NCBI GenBank assembly: GCA_018432315.1
Contig: JAHDLB010000005.1
Coordinates: forward strand, 38,497-102,496
Source: Anaerolineae bacterium
GTDB taxonomy: Bacteria > Chloroflexota > Anaerolineae > Aggregatilineales > Aggregatilineaceae
DNA: 64,000 nt
Reading direction: 5' to 3'
Every line of letters begins with the position of its first letter. The first letter of the stretch is position 1. Both the position numbers and the translations under genes were made by a program. Shown piece after piece: positions 41,506-49,372 of the stretch. The notes beneath the pieces are model-generated. The model was not told the DNA's origin and did not search any database. It saw only the letters and a program-made list of their open reading frames with translations.

Positions 41506-41754
41506 TGGTATTTTCCTTTGCTGAGTTGAACAGATCACTCGGCTGGACGGTGGTTCTGCTATGCGGATTCCGATTGTCCCAAGGATATGGAACACGCTAT
41601 CAGCAGCGGCGCACGAAGTTAACCTCTTGTGTGTCTACCCATCCGGCGGGCGTTGCTCGCCGCTGCTGATCCTGGTCTGACTCATTCCCTATATGGACAC
41701 GATTGCCGCCATCCGCCCGGGCGGATGGCACGATCATCTCCACTCGCAACTCTT

Positions 41755-42285
41755 TCAGCTTGCCTGCGTCAGATCTGGGACAGGAGTCTCCCGGCGGCGC
41801 AGCAGGTTGATCCATCGATGTTTGGTGATGCGGACGATGTAGAAAAGCGCCCCCAAAACGACAACCGCCGTAACAATGAGGGTCGTTCGAGCCGTGCTTG
41901 CGCTAACAGGCTGTACGGTTGCCTCAAGGTTGGCTTCAGTGTCAGCCACGAAGTTCACGCTTCTGCCGCGCGTAACCGTAAACTCACTTTCGCCCGGTGG
42001 TAGCTCAAGATCGAACACGTACGTGGCAGTGCTTCCACTCCCCTGTCTTGTTGAATTACCCGACAAGCCTTCAACAGTGCTCGCGACCCTGAACGAGCCA
42101 GAACCCGTAATAAACTGGGCAGGTATTGGCCCGGTGGAGGGATTAGTGACAGTCACGGTGCCGCTGCCAACCCCGAAATCGAGCGCGGAGCCGCTGTACG
42201 AACGTGGAAGAAGCGAATTCGCCGCCCAATAGCCGACTGCGACTATCAAGACCAACGCGACCAGAACTTTCAAGTTGATTTTCAT
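41755..42285 (-). CDS. Membrane protein with extracytoplasmic beta domain
   Basis: A 176-residue protein: N-terminal helix (about 5-25), a Thr/Ser/Gly-rich beta-type middle (VTVTNPSTGPIPAQFITGSGSFRVAST), and a C-terminal helix (about 137-157) with a short basic tail. This gives an N-in/C-in two-helix topology with an exported domain. The start at 42285 has GGAG upstream. No family recognised. It is upstream of SPFH in the stress operon, which has a gap of about 250 bases (41506-41754) with no gene seen. Confidence 0.6.
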   Translation of the reverse strand: MKINLKVLVALVLIVAVGYWAANSLLPRSYSGSALDFGVGSGTVTVTNPSTGPIPAQFITGSGSFRVASTVEGLSGNSTRQGSGSTATYVFDLELPPGESEFTVTRGRSVNFVADTEANLEATVQPVSASTARTTLIVTAVVVLGALFYIVRITKHRWINLLRRRETPVPDLTQAS

Positions 42286-42413
42286 CCTGTTTACTCCGTC
42301 TCTAGGTTTCGACATCCGAATTGAATATCGTCGCCAGGTGTTCAATAAGTGAGGTCTGGGATTTCGTTTGGTGAGCAGAAGGCAACTGAACCTTGCTTGA
42401 CGATGGCCAAGAT

Positions 42414-42815
42414 TCACTCCGCGCCATCAAACCCGTTGTTTGCACTCGACGGTAGTGTCCACTCAAAGATCAACTCTTGATTGGGTGGGGGCGGTGTTTG
42501 TTGCAGGAATTGCTCGTACCCGGCCAGGTTGATGCCGTGTAGCTCCCGCACCTGCTCCCGATACCAGCGGTCAAATGGCAGTTTAGAGGAAATGATCTGG
42601 CCCAGTGCCCGGTCCACATCGGGTGCTTCAAGAGTAGTCACTGCCGCCGATCCGTAAGTGGTTTCCACCAGCGCCAATCGTTCACGCGTGATACCTAACC
42701 GGTGACGGGATGCTTCGTACATCTGCCGCCGAGAGCCGGCCAACTCCTGGCAAAAACGCCGCCAGGCTTCTACTTTGCCAGCCACAATAGGAAATGTTAA
42801 AATGATGCCGGGCAT
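42414..42815 (-). CDS. Uncharacterised soluble protein
   Basis: A 133-residue protein with FPIVAGKVEAWRRFCQELAGSRRQMYEASRHRLGITRERLALVETTYG and a Pro-rich region PPPPNQELIFEWTLPS near the end. The body looks like a small alpha+beta, monooxygenase-like or EthD-like fold, though I cannot assign it. The start at 42815 follows GGAGG with nine-base spacing; an upstream ATG at 42833 is possible. It is in the stress operon. Confidence 0.55.
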   Translation of the reverse strand: MPGIILTFPIVAGKVEAWRRFCQELAGSRRQMYEASRHRLGITRERLALVETTYGSAAVTTLEAPDVDRALGQIISSKLPFDRWYREQVRELHGINLAGYEQFLQQTPPPPNQELIFEWTLPSSANNGFDGAE

Positions 42816-42869
42816 CAGCGGGATCCTCCACAACGTTTTTCTTGCTTGTGCGGTGCTTAAGTGTGCCGC

Positions 42870-43106
42870 TTACAATAGGGACCGTGTTTCATCCAATCCC
42901 TCTGTACCAAAATCGATGACCTGCTCCATAACGACCTGCGCATCCTCTTCCGCCATGCGCCCCAGCGCAACACCCGCAATCAAAGGCAGCACCGCGTGTT
43001 CGTCGATGCAATAAGCCAACACAACCGTTCGGGCCTCACGAATTTTGCCGGACTGCTTGCCAATCACGATCCACTCATGAAGCCGCAAATTCTGATCAGT
43101 GTCCAT
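42870..43106 (-). CDS. Small uncharacterised protein, first gene of stress operon
   Basis: A 78-residue protein with LHEWIVIGKQSGKIREARTVVLAYCIDEHAVLPLIAGVALG, acidic C-terminal half. No known motif. The start 43106 has AAAGGA upstream. It is the first minus-strand gene beside the divergent BTAD regulator and may be its first target. Confidence 0.5.
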   Translation of the reverse strand: MDTDQNLRLHEWIVIGKQSGKIREARTVVLAYCIDEHAVLPLIAGVALGRMAEEDAQVVMEQVIDFGTEGLDETRSLL

Positions 43107-43353
43107 CACGGGTCCTTTCATCCTGTGGTATTGGTCAAAATACCGTCCACGCTTTTTCTCATCGACGAATGGGCAATTTTCAAAATTGGCGCGAACGATG
43201 TCTGGAAGTAAGCGGAGATACGGGGAAATTGGTCGGTTTTTATCCGGCGAGAAAAGTTCATGCGATCTGTGCCGGCTAGCTCATGCGCGTTTTGAAGTTC
43301 TAAAATTCAGTATAATGAGGGAGAGTCTCAAGATCGTCACAAGGAATGTGAAA

Positions 43354-45705
43354 GTGGCCTACCATGCACCAGCGTTACAGCTCCATTTACTGGGTCCGCC
43401 CGAAGTGCGTCTTGGTGAAAAGCTGCTGACGTTCCCCACACGTAAGACATTGGCGTTGTTGATCTACCTGGCGCTTGAGGGTGGATCACAACCACGTGAG
43501 CACCTGGCTACCCTCCTGTGGCCGGAATCAAGCTCTGAACGCAGCTACGCTTCCCTCCGCAACACGCTCAGCCACCTGCAAACGACCCTACGTCAGGCCG
43601 GCGGTCAGGCTCAAACTGCCTATCTCTCTGTCACTCACCAAACGCTGGCACTCAACCCCGAAGCCAATATCGAGCTTGACTTGCATACAGTGGAACGCGC
43701 CTATGCGCTAGCTCGTGCCGACCGCTCGAACCGGGTCGCAGTCGAGAATCCAGCCAGCCAGTCCTTGCTAAAGTCAGCCGCCACCTGCCATCGTGGCGAT
43801 TTCCTCACCGGATTTTCGCTTGGTGATGCGCCCGATTTTGATGATTGGGCGGCCATCCAGCACGAAGTCTGGCGGCGGCGACTGGGTCTGATTCTGGACC
43901 GGCTGTCTGAGATCCAGTTTGCGCGTGGCGATTTTGCCAGCGCTGCTGAAACCAGCGCGCATTGGATCGGTCTCGATGCGCTGAACGAAGTTGCCTATCG
44001 GCGCAAAATGCGCGCTCACTTCGCTGCTGGCGAGCGGGGTCAGGCGCTGGAAACGTATGATATGTGCTGTGCCGTTTTAGCGGATGAATTAAGAGTGAAG
44101 CCGGAACCAGACACTGAGGCGCTGGCGGCGCGCATTCGCAGTCAACATCCCCGCCCACGCCCCACGATCCGACAAGACACCCCGGTTTCTTATCTGGAAA
44201 ACCTGTTTGCCGGGCGCACCGCCGAGTATCAGGCGCTGGTTGAATGCCACGAACGCGTCGCGACCGGTCAGCTGCAAGTCGTGATACTGCGCGGCGAGGC
44301 CGGGATCGGCAAAACTCGCCTGGCCAGTGAGTTTTTGGCCTGGGCCAGTGAGCAAGGGACGGAAGTGCTACGCGGCAGCGCCTTTGAGAGTAGCAGCCAT
44401 ATGCCGTTTCAGCCCCTGGTGGAAGCGCTCCGGCTGTGGTTCAATCACGAACACGCGCCAAAGGACTTGCTGGGGGAAACGTGGTCCCCCCTGCTGAGTC
44501 AACTCTTACCGGAATTGCGCGATCATTATCCGGAACTGCCGTCTGCGCCTCTGGAAATGACACCCGACCGGACTAAGCTTTTCGAATCATTTGTGCGCTT
44601 AACGCTGGCCCTGGCCCAGCGAGTACCGCTGGTGCTGTTTGTGGACGATGCGCAGTGGATGGACAGTGCAACAATGGACCTGCTCCAATACGCCATCCGG
44701 CGGTGGCGAGAGAGTGTCGCACAAATCGTGTTGCTGGTCAGCCTGCGATCTGAAGCGTTGCTCCCCATGACCCAGCCCGCACAAGCGAGCTTGATCGAGT
44801 GGCTGGAACAGATGGGGCGTGAGTTAACACTCCATCATCTCGATCTGGGACCGTTAGGCGAATCCGATACTGTGCAAATGGTCCTTTCCATCCTGTCGCC
44901 GCCCGCTGCCGACTTCGCCGAGTGGGTGTTCAACGAGACGCGCGGGCAGCCGTTTTACTTGATGGAGACGTTGAAAGACTTGCTCGAACGCGGCGCACTC
45001 CACCCGAAACGACGGTCAGAGGGCGCATGGTCCTTTGAGGTTGACGCTGAACACGATCTTGGGCAAGCGGTTCGCGTGCCATCCAGCGTGCGGGCCGTGA
45101 TCCGCTCGCGCTTGTTTCGCCTCAGCCCCAATGCATTCACCCTGTTAGCAGCCGGAGCTGTGCTCGATCAGGGGATCACCTTCGAGCGCCTGTGCAACGT
45201 CTCCAACGTGTCCGACGATACGGGATTGTCCGCCCTGGACGAACTGGTGAGTGGCCGATTCTTGCTGGAAGTGACGCAACCTGGCACGGCCAGTGCCTAT
45301 ACCTTTGCGAACGACATGATCCGCGATGTCGTCTACACCGAAGCCGGAGACGCACGCCGGCGGCTTTTCCACAAGCGCGCGCTAGATATGCTCGAAGCGG
45401 ACAAGGACTCAGCCGCAGTGGTGGCCCATCACGCTTTGGCAGCAGGACTGGCGGAGGCTGGTTTCCGCCACAGCCTGGCTGCGGGGCAAGAAGCGCTGCG
45501 CTTCGCCGCCGTGAGCGCGGCTATCGTTCATTTCGAGAAGGCGCGCCAACTGGTACAGGAGGAAAAGTTGGCCAGCGCAGCGTTCGAGCCGCTGATACGC
45601 GATTTGTACACGCAGTTGGGGCAGGTTTATGAACTGAGCGACCAGCAAGAGCAAGCGTTGGATGTCTATAATGAATTGGCACAACTGACGCCGAAAGAGT
45701 CCTAA
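43354..45705 (+). CDS. BTAD-STAND transcriptional regulator (AfsR/SARP-like)
   Basis: This protein of about 783 residues has an N-terminal DNA-binding winged helix (LHLLGPPEVRLGE, LLIYLALEGG, REHLATLLWPESSSERSYASLRNTLSHLQTTLRQAGG) followed by a BTAD bacterial transcription activation domain to about 260. A STAND-type ATPase follows, with Walker A GEAGIGKTRLA and Walker B LVLFVDDAQW, then a TPR-like C-terminus. Such regulators integrate a ligand or nucleotide signal. A TATAAT box (43311-43316) overlaps an upstream in-frame ATG, so GTG 43354, with AAGGA before it, is the likely start. It is divergent from the stress operon and a natural candidate regulator of it. The intergenic 43107-43353 should hold both promoters. 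Confidence 0.85.
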   Translation: MAYHAPALQLHLLGPPEVRLGEKLLTFPTRKTLALLIYLALEGGSQPREHLATLLWPESSSERSYASLRNTLSHLQTTLRQAGGQAQTAYLSVTHQTLALNPEANIELDLHTVERAYALARADRSNRVAVENPASQSLLKSAATCHRGDFLTGFSLGDAPDFDDWAAIQHEVWRRRLGLILDRLSEIQFARGDFASAAETSAHWIGLDALNEVAYRRKMRAHFAAGERGQALETYDMCCAVLADELRVKPEPDTEALAARIRSQHPRPRPTIRQDTPVSYLENLFAGRTAEYQALVECHERVATGQLQVVILRGEAGIGKTRLASEFLAWASEQGTEVLRGSAFESSSHMPFQPLVEALRLWFNHEHAPKDLLGETWSPLLSQLLPELRDHYPELPSAPLEMTPDRTKLFESFVRLTLALAQRVPLVLFVDDAQWMDSATMDLLQYAIRRWRESVAQIVLLVSLRSEALLPMTQPAQASLIEWLEQMGRELTLHHLDLGPLGESDTVQMVLSILSPPAADFAEWVFNETRGQPFYLMETLKDLLERGALHPKRRSEGAWSFEVDAEHDLGQAVRVPSSVRAVIRSRLFRLSPNAFTLLAAGAVLDQGITFERLCNVSNVSDDTGLSALDELVSGRFLLEVTQPGTASAYTFANDMIRDVVYTEAGDARRRLFHKRALDMLEADKDSAAVVAHHALAAGLAEAGFRHSLAAGQEALRFAAVSAAIVHFEKARQLVQEEKLASAAFEPLIRDLYTQLGQVYELSDQQEQALDVYNELAQLTPKES

Positions 45706-45720
45706 ACAACTGAAACAGAC

Positions 45721-46608
45721 CTATTCATTCGCGGAAAATACATGCTTCCACTGCGCCAGGAATTCGCGCCCCCTTTCTTCGCCATGCCTGAAAACAGCCA
45801 ACAATCCCTCGTCGGTACACTCCGTGTAATCGACGCCGATGTCTTTCAGATCGGTCCCGGGACGCACCACATAAATCGGCACGTTGTCGATGATTTCGGG
45901 GATGACCTGATCGGCAACAATGCTGCGATAAAGCGCCCCGATCTCTGTGGCAACCACAATGATTTTTTGATAACCGTACACGAGCAGTTCAACTACCGGA
46001 CAAGCACACGTATAGGACGCGTCTACATAAGGCTTTCCTTCCACCCATGCGGGGATTTTCCAGTGAATCATGCGCGTGGAAGCAAAGGCCACATCGAATA
46101 CATTATCCGGCGTTAGTCGATGTGCGTGTTCCGAAGGAGCCTGGGAATCAAAAAGATGCAACTGGAGGTTGTCCTCTATCCACTGACGATCCCTGCGGGC
46201 AATAGCTAGCAGGAGGGTGCGTCCCAGCCTCCGCGCCTGTTTACCCTGAGTCTGTACAGCAGCCTGAGCGTTCTTGACGAAATTCACGGGAATGAATAGA
46301 CGCGGGGCCCCAGGTTGAAATAAGGAATGCCGGGAAAGCTCAGGCGACGTGCGCCATTCTTGCGTGACGGTCCACATGACCTCACTGAGATCACTCCCCT
46401 TTTGGCGCAACCGCTCAACCACGCGCTGCCAATAGCGCAAGCCGACCAAATTACACAGCTTTCCCGCCGCGCTCAAGGCAGGCAGGGCGGAAGCCGATGA
46501 GCCAGCATAAGCATCGGCGAAAAAGCCCTCCGCTTCAAACGCATTGAGTACTCCCTGCACAAAAACGCCCTTGAGTCCGCCCGAGCTACCGACAATTGCC
46601 AGTGACAT
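45721..46608 (-). CDS. Patatin-like phospholipase with modified nucleophile motif
   Basis: A 295-residue patatin-fold protein. The oxyanion loop SSGGLKGVF is at residues 8-16, and the nucleophile elbow reads AGSSASAL, so the usual G-x-S-x-G has Ser in the last position. The catalytic Asp is in YVDASYT. Later KIIVVATEIG is typical of the fold. The start at 46608 follows GGGAGGGG. Patatin-like proteins are lipid acyl hydrolases; the altered elbow could change specificity. It is convergent with the BTAD gene, whose stop lies 15 bases away. Confidence 0.8.
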   Translation of the reverse strand: MSLAIVGSSGGLKGVFVQGVLNAFEAEGFFADAYAGSSASALPALSAAGKLCNLVGLRYWQRVVERLRQKGSDLSEVMWTVTQEWRTSPELSRHSLFQPGAPRLFIPVNFVKNAQAAVQTQGKQARRLGRTLLLAIARRDRQWIEDNLQLHLFDSQAPSEHAHRLTPDNVFDVAFASTRMIHWKIPAWVEGKPYVDASYTCACPVVELLVYGYQKIIVVATEIGALYRSIVADQVIPEIIDNVPIYVVRPGTDLKDIGVDYTECTDEGLLAVFRHGEERGREFLAQWKHVFSANE

Positions 46609-46672
46609 AGCAGCCCCTCCCTATAAACCAGATCAAATCTGAGATGCTCATTGTGGCGTCTATAAGCTGGAA

Positions 46673-47140
46673 TTAGGCCAGTACAACGCAGTTCACAACC
46701 TCGATTAGGATCTGTTTTTTATCGATACCAACCGAGACGACTTCGCCGACACGTCGTCCGATCAGCGCGTTGCCTACAGGCGTTTGACTGCTCAGCGTGG
46801 TTTTAGCTGATAGTTCTTGGCCGCCGCGCTCATTGACCAGCACATAGGTTTTTGTTTCAGCGCCATCAATACGAATAGTGACGACATGGCCAATAGATAT
46901 TGTACCATCTTGTGAGCCAGGCCCGTCTGATAAGAGCGTGTTCATCTCTTCAATCTGATCCTCAACGGCGTGAATCTGATCGGTCAGCCTATGATGCTGG
47001 ATTCTCCCGTCTTGTTGCTGGACTTCGTCCCCAGACAGAATATCTTCATTTGTTTTGCTCCGAGCGCGCTGAAGTTCGGCTCTCTGATTGCGAAGTACGC
47101 GAAGATCTGCGTTTTCTATCTGTTTGTGTTCTTTACCCAT
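46673..47140 (-). CDS. GreA/GreB-family transcription elongation factor-like protein
   Basis: A 155-residue protein. The N-terminal 80 residues form a coiled coil (NADLRVLRNQRAELQRARSKTNEDILSG) and the C-terminal domain is FKBP-like, with ISIGHVVTIRIDGAETKTYVLV and NALIGRRVGEVVSVGI, as in GreA/GreB/Rnk-type factors. The start 47140 follows AAAGGAAAC. It may act on RNA polymerase under stress. The N-terminal tip residues are less conserved than in true GreA. Confidence 0.8.
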   Translation of the reverse strand: MGKEHKQIENADLRVLRNQRAELQRARSKTNEDILSGDEVQQQDGRIQHHRLTDQIHAVEDQIEEMNTLLSDGPGSQDGTISIGHVVTIRIDGAETKTYVLVNERGGQELSAKTTLSSQTPVGNALIGRRVGEVVSVGIDKKQILIEVVNCVVLA

Positions 47141-47292
47141 TTCGTTGTTTCCTTTGATTTACGACTCGCTTGATCACCGCTAGGCAGACCCAGCGCGGAA
47201 GAACCTTCCCAATCCCAAATGGCGATGTCCCGGATCAGACGCGGTATCACCGACACATGGCGGTGGGCTGGCTTGTTTGCGCCGTGTGCGAA

Positions 47293-47508
47293 TTAGTTCG
47301 TGCGTGCGACTTGGCTGGCCTGCGGGCCCTTTTGATCTTGAATGACTACGAATGTGACCCGGTCCCCTTCGAACAGGTCGCGGTAGACCCGGGCTTGGAT
47401 TGCGCTATCGGGTAAAAACATGTAGGTGACGCTGTGGGTTTTGATGAATCCAAAACCCTTCTCAGAGCTGACCCATTTCACGATACCTGTTATACGTTCT
47501 TCAGACAT
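47293..47508 (-). CDS. Cold-shock-domain protein 1
   Basis: A 71-residue CSD protein with GIVKWVSSEKGFGFIKTHS, the RNP1 motif KGFGFI present, but the RNP2-type segment is altered (TYMFLPDSAIQ instead of [10 protein letters not shown]). This may weaken nucleic-acid binding. It shares the last 12 residues ([11 protein letters not shown]) with its neighbour. The start is placed by comparison with the second copy. Confidence 0.85.
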   Translation of the reverse strand: MSEERITGIVKWVSSEKGFGFIKTHSVTYMFLPDSAIQARVYRDLFEGDRVTFVVIQDQKGPQASQVARTN

Positions 47509-47662
47509 TAGGAGAGATTCCTTTTCCATTAGTATGGTTTGATATCGATGGAACAGGGTTGTTGGGGAGAAAAACAGCCATACTCACCCCGATTTCCGCT
47601 GGAAGCGTCGCGAAGTGGCGTTTTTCACACGCTTCTCCCCGACCAATATGGCAAACGCCACC

Positions 47663-47696
47663 AAAAACGCCTTGTATCAGCTAGACACAAGGCGTT
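47663..47696 (-). terminator. Intrinsic terminator of cold-shock gene 2
   Basis: AACGCCTTGT and ACAAGGCGTT form a perfect 10-bp stem with an 11-base loop, followed on the minus strand by TTTTT. It lies 31 bases beyond the second cold-shock stop. Confidence 0.85.
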
Positions 47697-47727
47697 GAGC
47701 TAACTTGCTTGGCGCGCCAGGCGCGAA

Positions 47728-47943
47728 TTAGTTTGCGCGCGCTACCTGGCTGGCCTGCGGGCCTTTCTGGCCTTGAGTGACGACAAAAGTGACATGCTCA
47801 CCCTCGGCAAGTTCACGATAACCATCGCCCTGGATCTCGCTATGATGCACGAACACATCCGGAGCACCTTCACGCTCAATGAACCCGAAGCCCTTCTGAG
47901 CATTGAACCACTTCACGGTACCTGTTACACGTTCTTCAGACAT
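47728..47943 (-). CDS. Cold-shock-domain protein 2 (CspA-like)
   Basis: A 71-residue canonical CSD protein: [49 protein letters not shown], with intact RNP1 (KGFGFI) and RNP2 (VFVHHS). It acts as an RNA chaperone. The start at 47943 follows AAGGAA. A leader of roughly 140 bases containing a terminator-like hairpin precedes it. The upstream frame extension is not used. Confidence 0.9.
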   Translation of the reverse strand: MSEERVTGTVKWFNAQKGFGFIEREGAPDVFVHHSEIQGDGYRELAEGEHVTFVVTQGQKGPQASQVARAN

Positions 47944-48006
47944 TGGGGAGATTCCTTTCCCACTAAGATTGGTTTGGTGTCGTGGGAACGGAGTTGCTTG
48001 GGGGAG

Positions 48007-48041
48007 AAAAAACCCAGCGCGTTGATTGCAGTTGCGCTGGG
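48007..48041 (-). promoter_or_regulatory. Terminator-like hairpin (attenuator) in the cold-shock gene 2 leader
   Basis: On the minus strand CCCAGCGC and GCGCTGGG form a perfect 8-bp stem with a 13-base loop, followed immediately by TTTTTT, all upstream of the ribosome site. This would stop transcription unless prevented, as in attenuation. Confidence 0.6.
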
Positions 48042-48086
48042 CATTGACATCCTGTTCTGCGAACAACCTTTTCCACTACAAGGATG

Positions 48087-48116
48087 ATTGTACCCCAGCT
48101 TTTCTAAATTGTCCAA
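48087..48116 (-). promoter_or_regulatory. Promoter of cold-shock gene 2
   Basis: On the minus strand TTGGAC (48111-48116), 18 bases and TACAAT (48087-48092). A divergent TATAAT (48126-48131) on the plus strand may serve the gene at 48285. No other gene is seen in 48067-48284. Confidence 0.55.
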
Positions 48117-48284
48117 TTTATGTGTTATAATAGAGTTTATCACACCTCTCTAATTTAGAATTCTTGCAATCATATTTTTCTTATTTCGTACTATCTCTCT
48201 TCGCTAACTTCCGAGACAAGAACATCGGATGCGCTGTGCCGGACCTCATCGCGTCTGCTAGAACACAATAGAGGGGTAGCTATC

Positions 48285-48623
48285 ATGTCCAACACACAGT
48301 TCATTACAGAACGGAACTGGACGTTTTTCAAGGCGGTTGATCGCTGCAATGCCGCAGCCAGCGTCGCAGCCTATACCCGCTTTTCGAACTATGCGGGCTA
48401 CCGGATCGCTCTCCAACAAGCCAGCACGTATCTTGAACCCTGTCCGTGTCCCTGGCACGATGCTAGCGAAATGTGCGCGTTATTAAGTGGTGCTGCGCTT
48501 GAATGGTGTGGTTCGCTACATCACCAGGGCGCAACGGTAAAGTTGTTCTCACAAGTTGGAGTCTCGTATTGGGCTTCCAAGTTCGCCATTGAACATCTAT
48601 CTCAGTTTGAAAGCTATCTATAA
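48285..48623 (+). CDS. Uncharacterised small protein
   Basis: A 112-residue protein with FFKAVDRCNAAASVAAYTRF and a Cys cluster (PCPCPW, then two more Cys). No domain recognised. The start ATG 48285 follows GAGGGG at correct spacing, so it is probably translated. It lies upstream of a second small gene, with a nine-base gap. Confidence 0.5.
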   Translation: MSNTQFITERNWTFFKAVDRCNAAASVAAYTRFSNYAGYRIALQQASTYLEPCPCPWHDASEMCALLSGAALEWCGSLHHQGATVKLFSQVGVSYWASKFAIEHLSQFESYL

Positions 48624-48632
48624 GAGAAAGCC

Positions 48633-48857
48633 ATGATGAAAACAGAACAAGAAAAACTAAAGCGGCAGATCGTTAAACTCATTAAACGAAGTGGCCTTCC
48701 TGTTGGCACTCGATATCTTGTCGATCACATTATGCTGCCAGAGCATATTGCCCTGAACGATTTGCTCTCAGAGCTGGTGGTAGAAAGGCGCTTGAGCAAG
48801 TCCTACACGTTATTGGCTAACGGCGAGCCAGAATGTACCTACAATTTGATTTCTTGA
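48633..48857 (+). CDS. Small protein, possible winged-helix fold
   Basis: A 74-residue basic protein: KLKRQIVKLIKRSGLPVG, then DLLSELVVERRLSKSYTLLANGEP, an arrangement reminiscent of small winged-helix domains. The stop lies at the boundary to the IS982 fragment, so the end may be altered by the insertion. It probably forms an operon with the preceding gene. Function unknown. Confidence 0.45.
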   Translation: MMKTEQEKLKRQIVKLIKRSGLPVGTRYLVDHIMLPEHIALNDLLSELVVERRLSKSYTLLANGEPECTYNLIS

Positions 48858-49272
48858 TTGCTCCCCCGGGCCATACCGGCAGCGTGTCAATCACAAACAC
48901 ATGACCGCTGGCCAGCATCTCGCCCAGTATACTCACGATGCTCAGCAGCACCTCCTGCAAGGCGTGCAGGCGACGATTGAAGCGCGATACGCTCAGGTGG
49001 GGCAGATACCCGGTTTGCTGCAACATGCACAGCGCTCGCTCGTGATGATTGTGAAAGTACTTGGCCGCCACTACCGCAACGGTGAGAATCTCCGCGCTGC
49101 TGATGGTTGCCCGACTATCATCGGTGCGGTTGATGATGGGTAACAGGTCATCAATGACCACATAACTTGTTACAATGAAGGTGGCGTTCATGTCGTTCCC
49201 TCGGCTGATGAAAGTGTGGCAACTTCCATTTTACCGAGCACGGCGTGAACGCCTTCAACTAGCAATCAAGGT
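48850..49272 (-). mobile_element. IS982-family element, 5' part only
   Basis: The transposase starts at ATG 49191 and reads SSAEILTVAVVAAKYFHNHHERAL, LPHLSVSRFNRRLHAL and VFVIDTLPVWPGG, the N-terminal part of IS982-type transposases up to the first catalytic Asp. It then loses similarity near 48857. The terminal inverted repeat CTAGCAATCAAGGT is at 49259-49272. The matching other end, inverted, with a transposase C-terminus, is found at 63860-64000. The fragment is inactive. From 49273 to 49372 no gene is seen. Confidence 0.8.
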
Positions 49273-49372
49273 TAGTTTTCGGATAATACGGGCGCGGCTA
49301 TCACCCTGGTCACGAGTACAATCTTCTCACAAGCAGAACCTAAGCCGTCCAGCCCTACACGCTGGTATCCAC

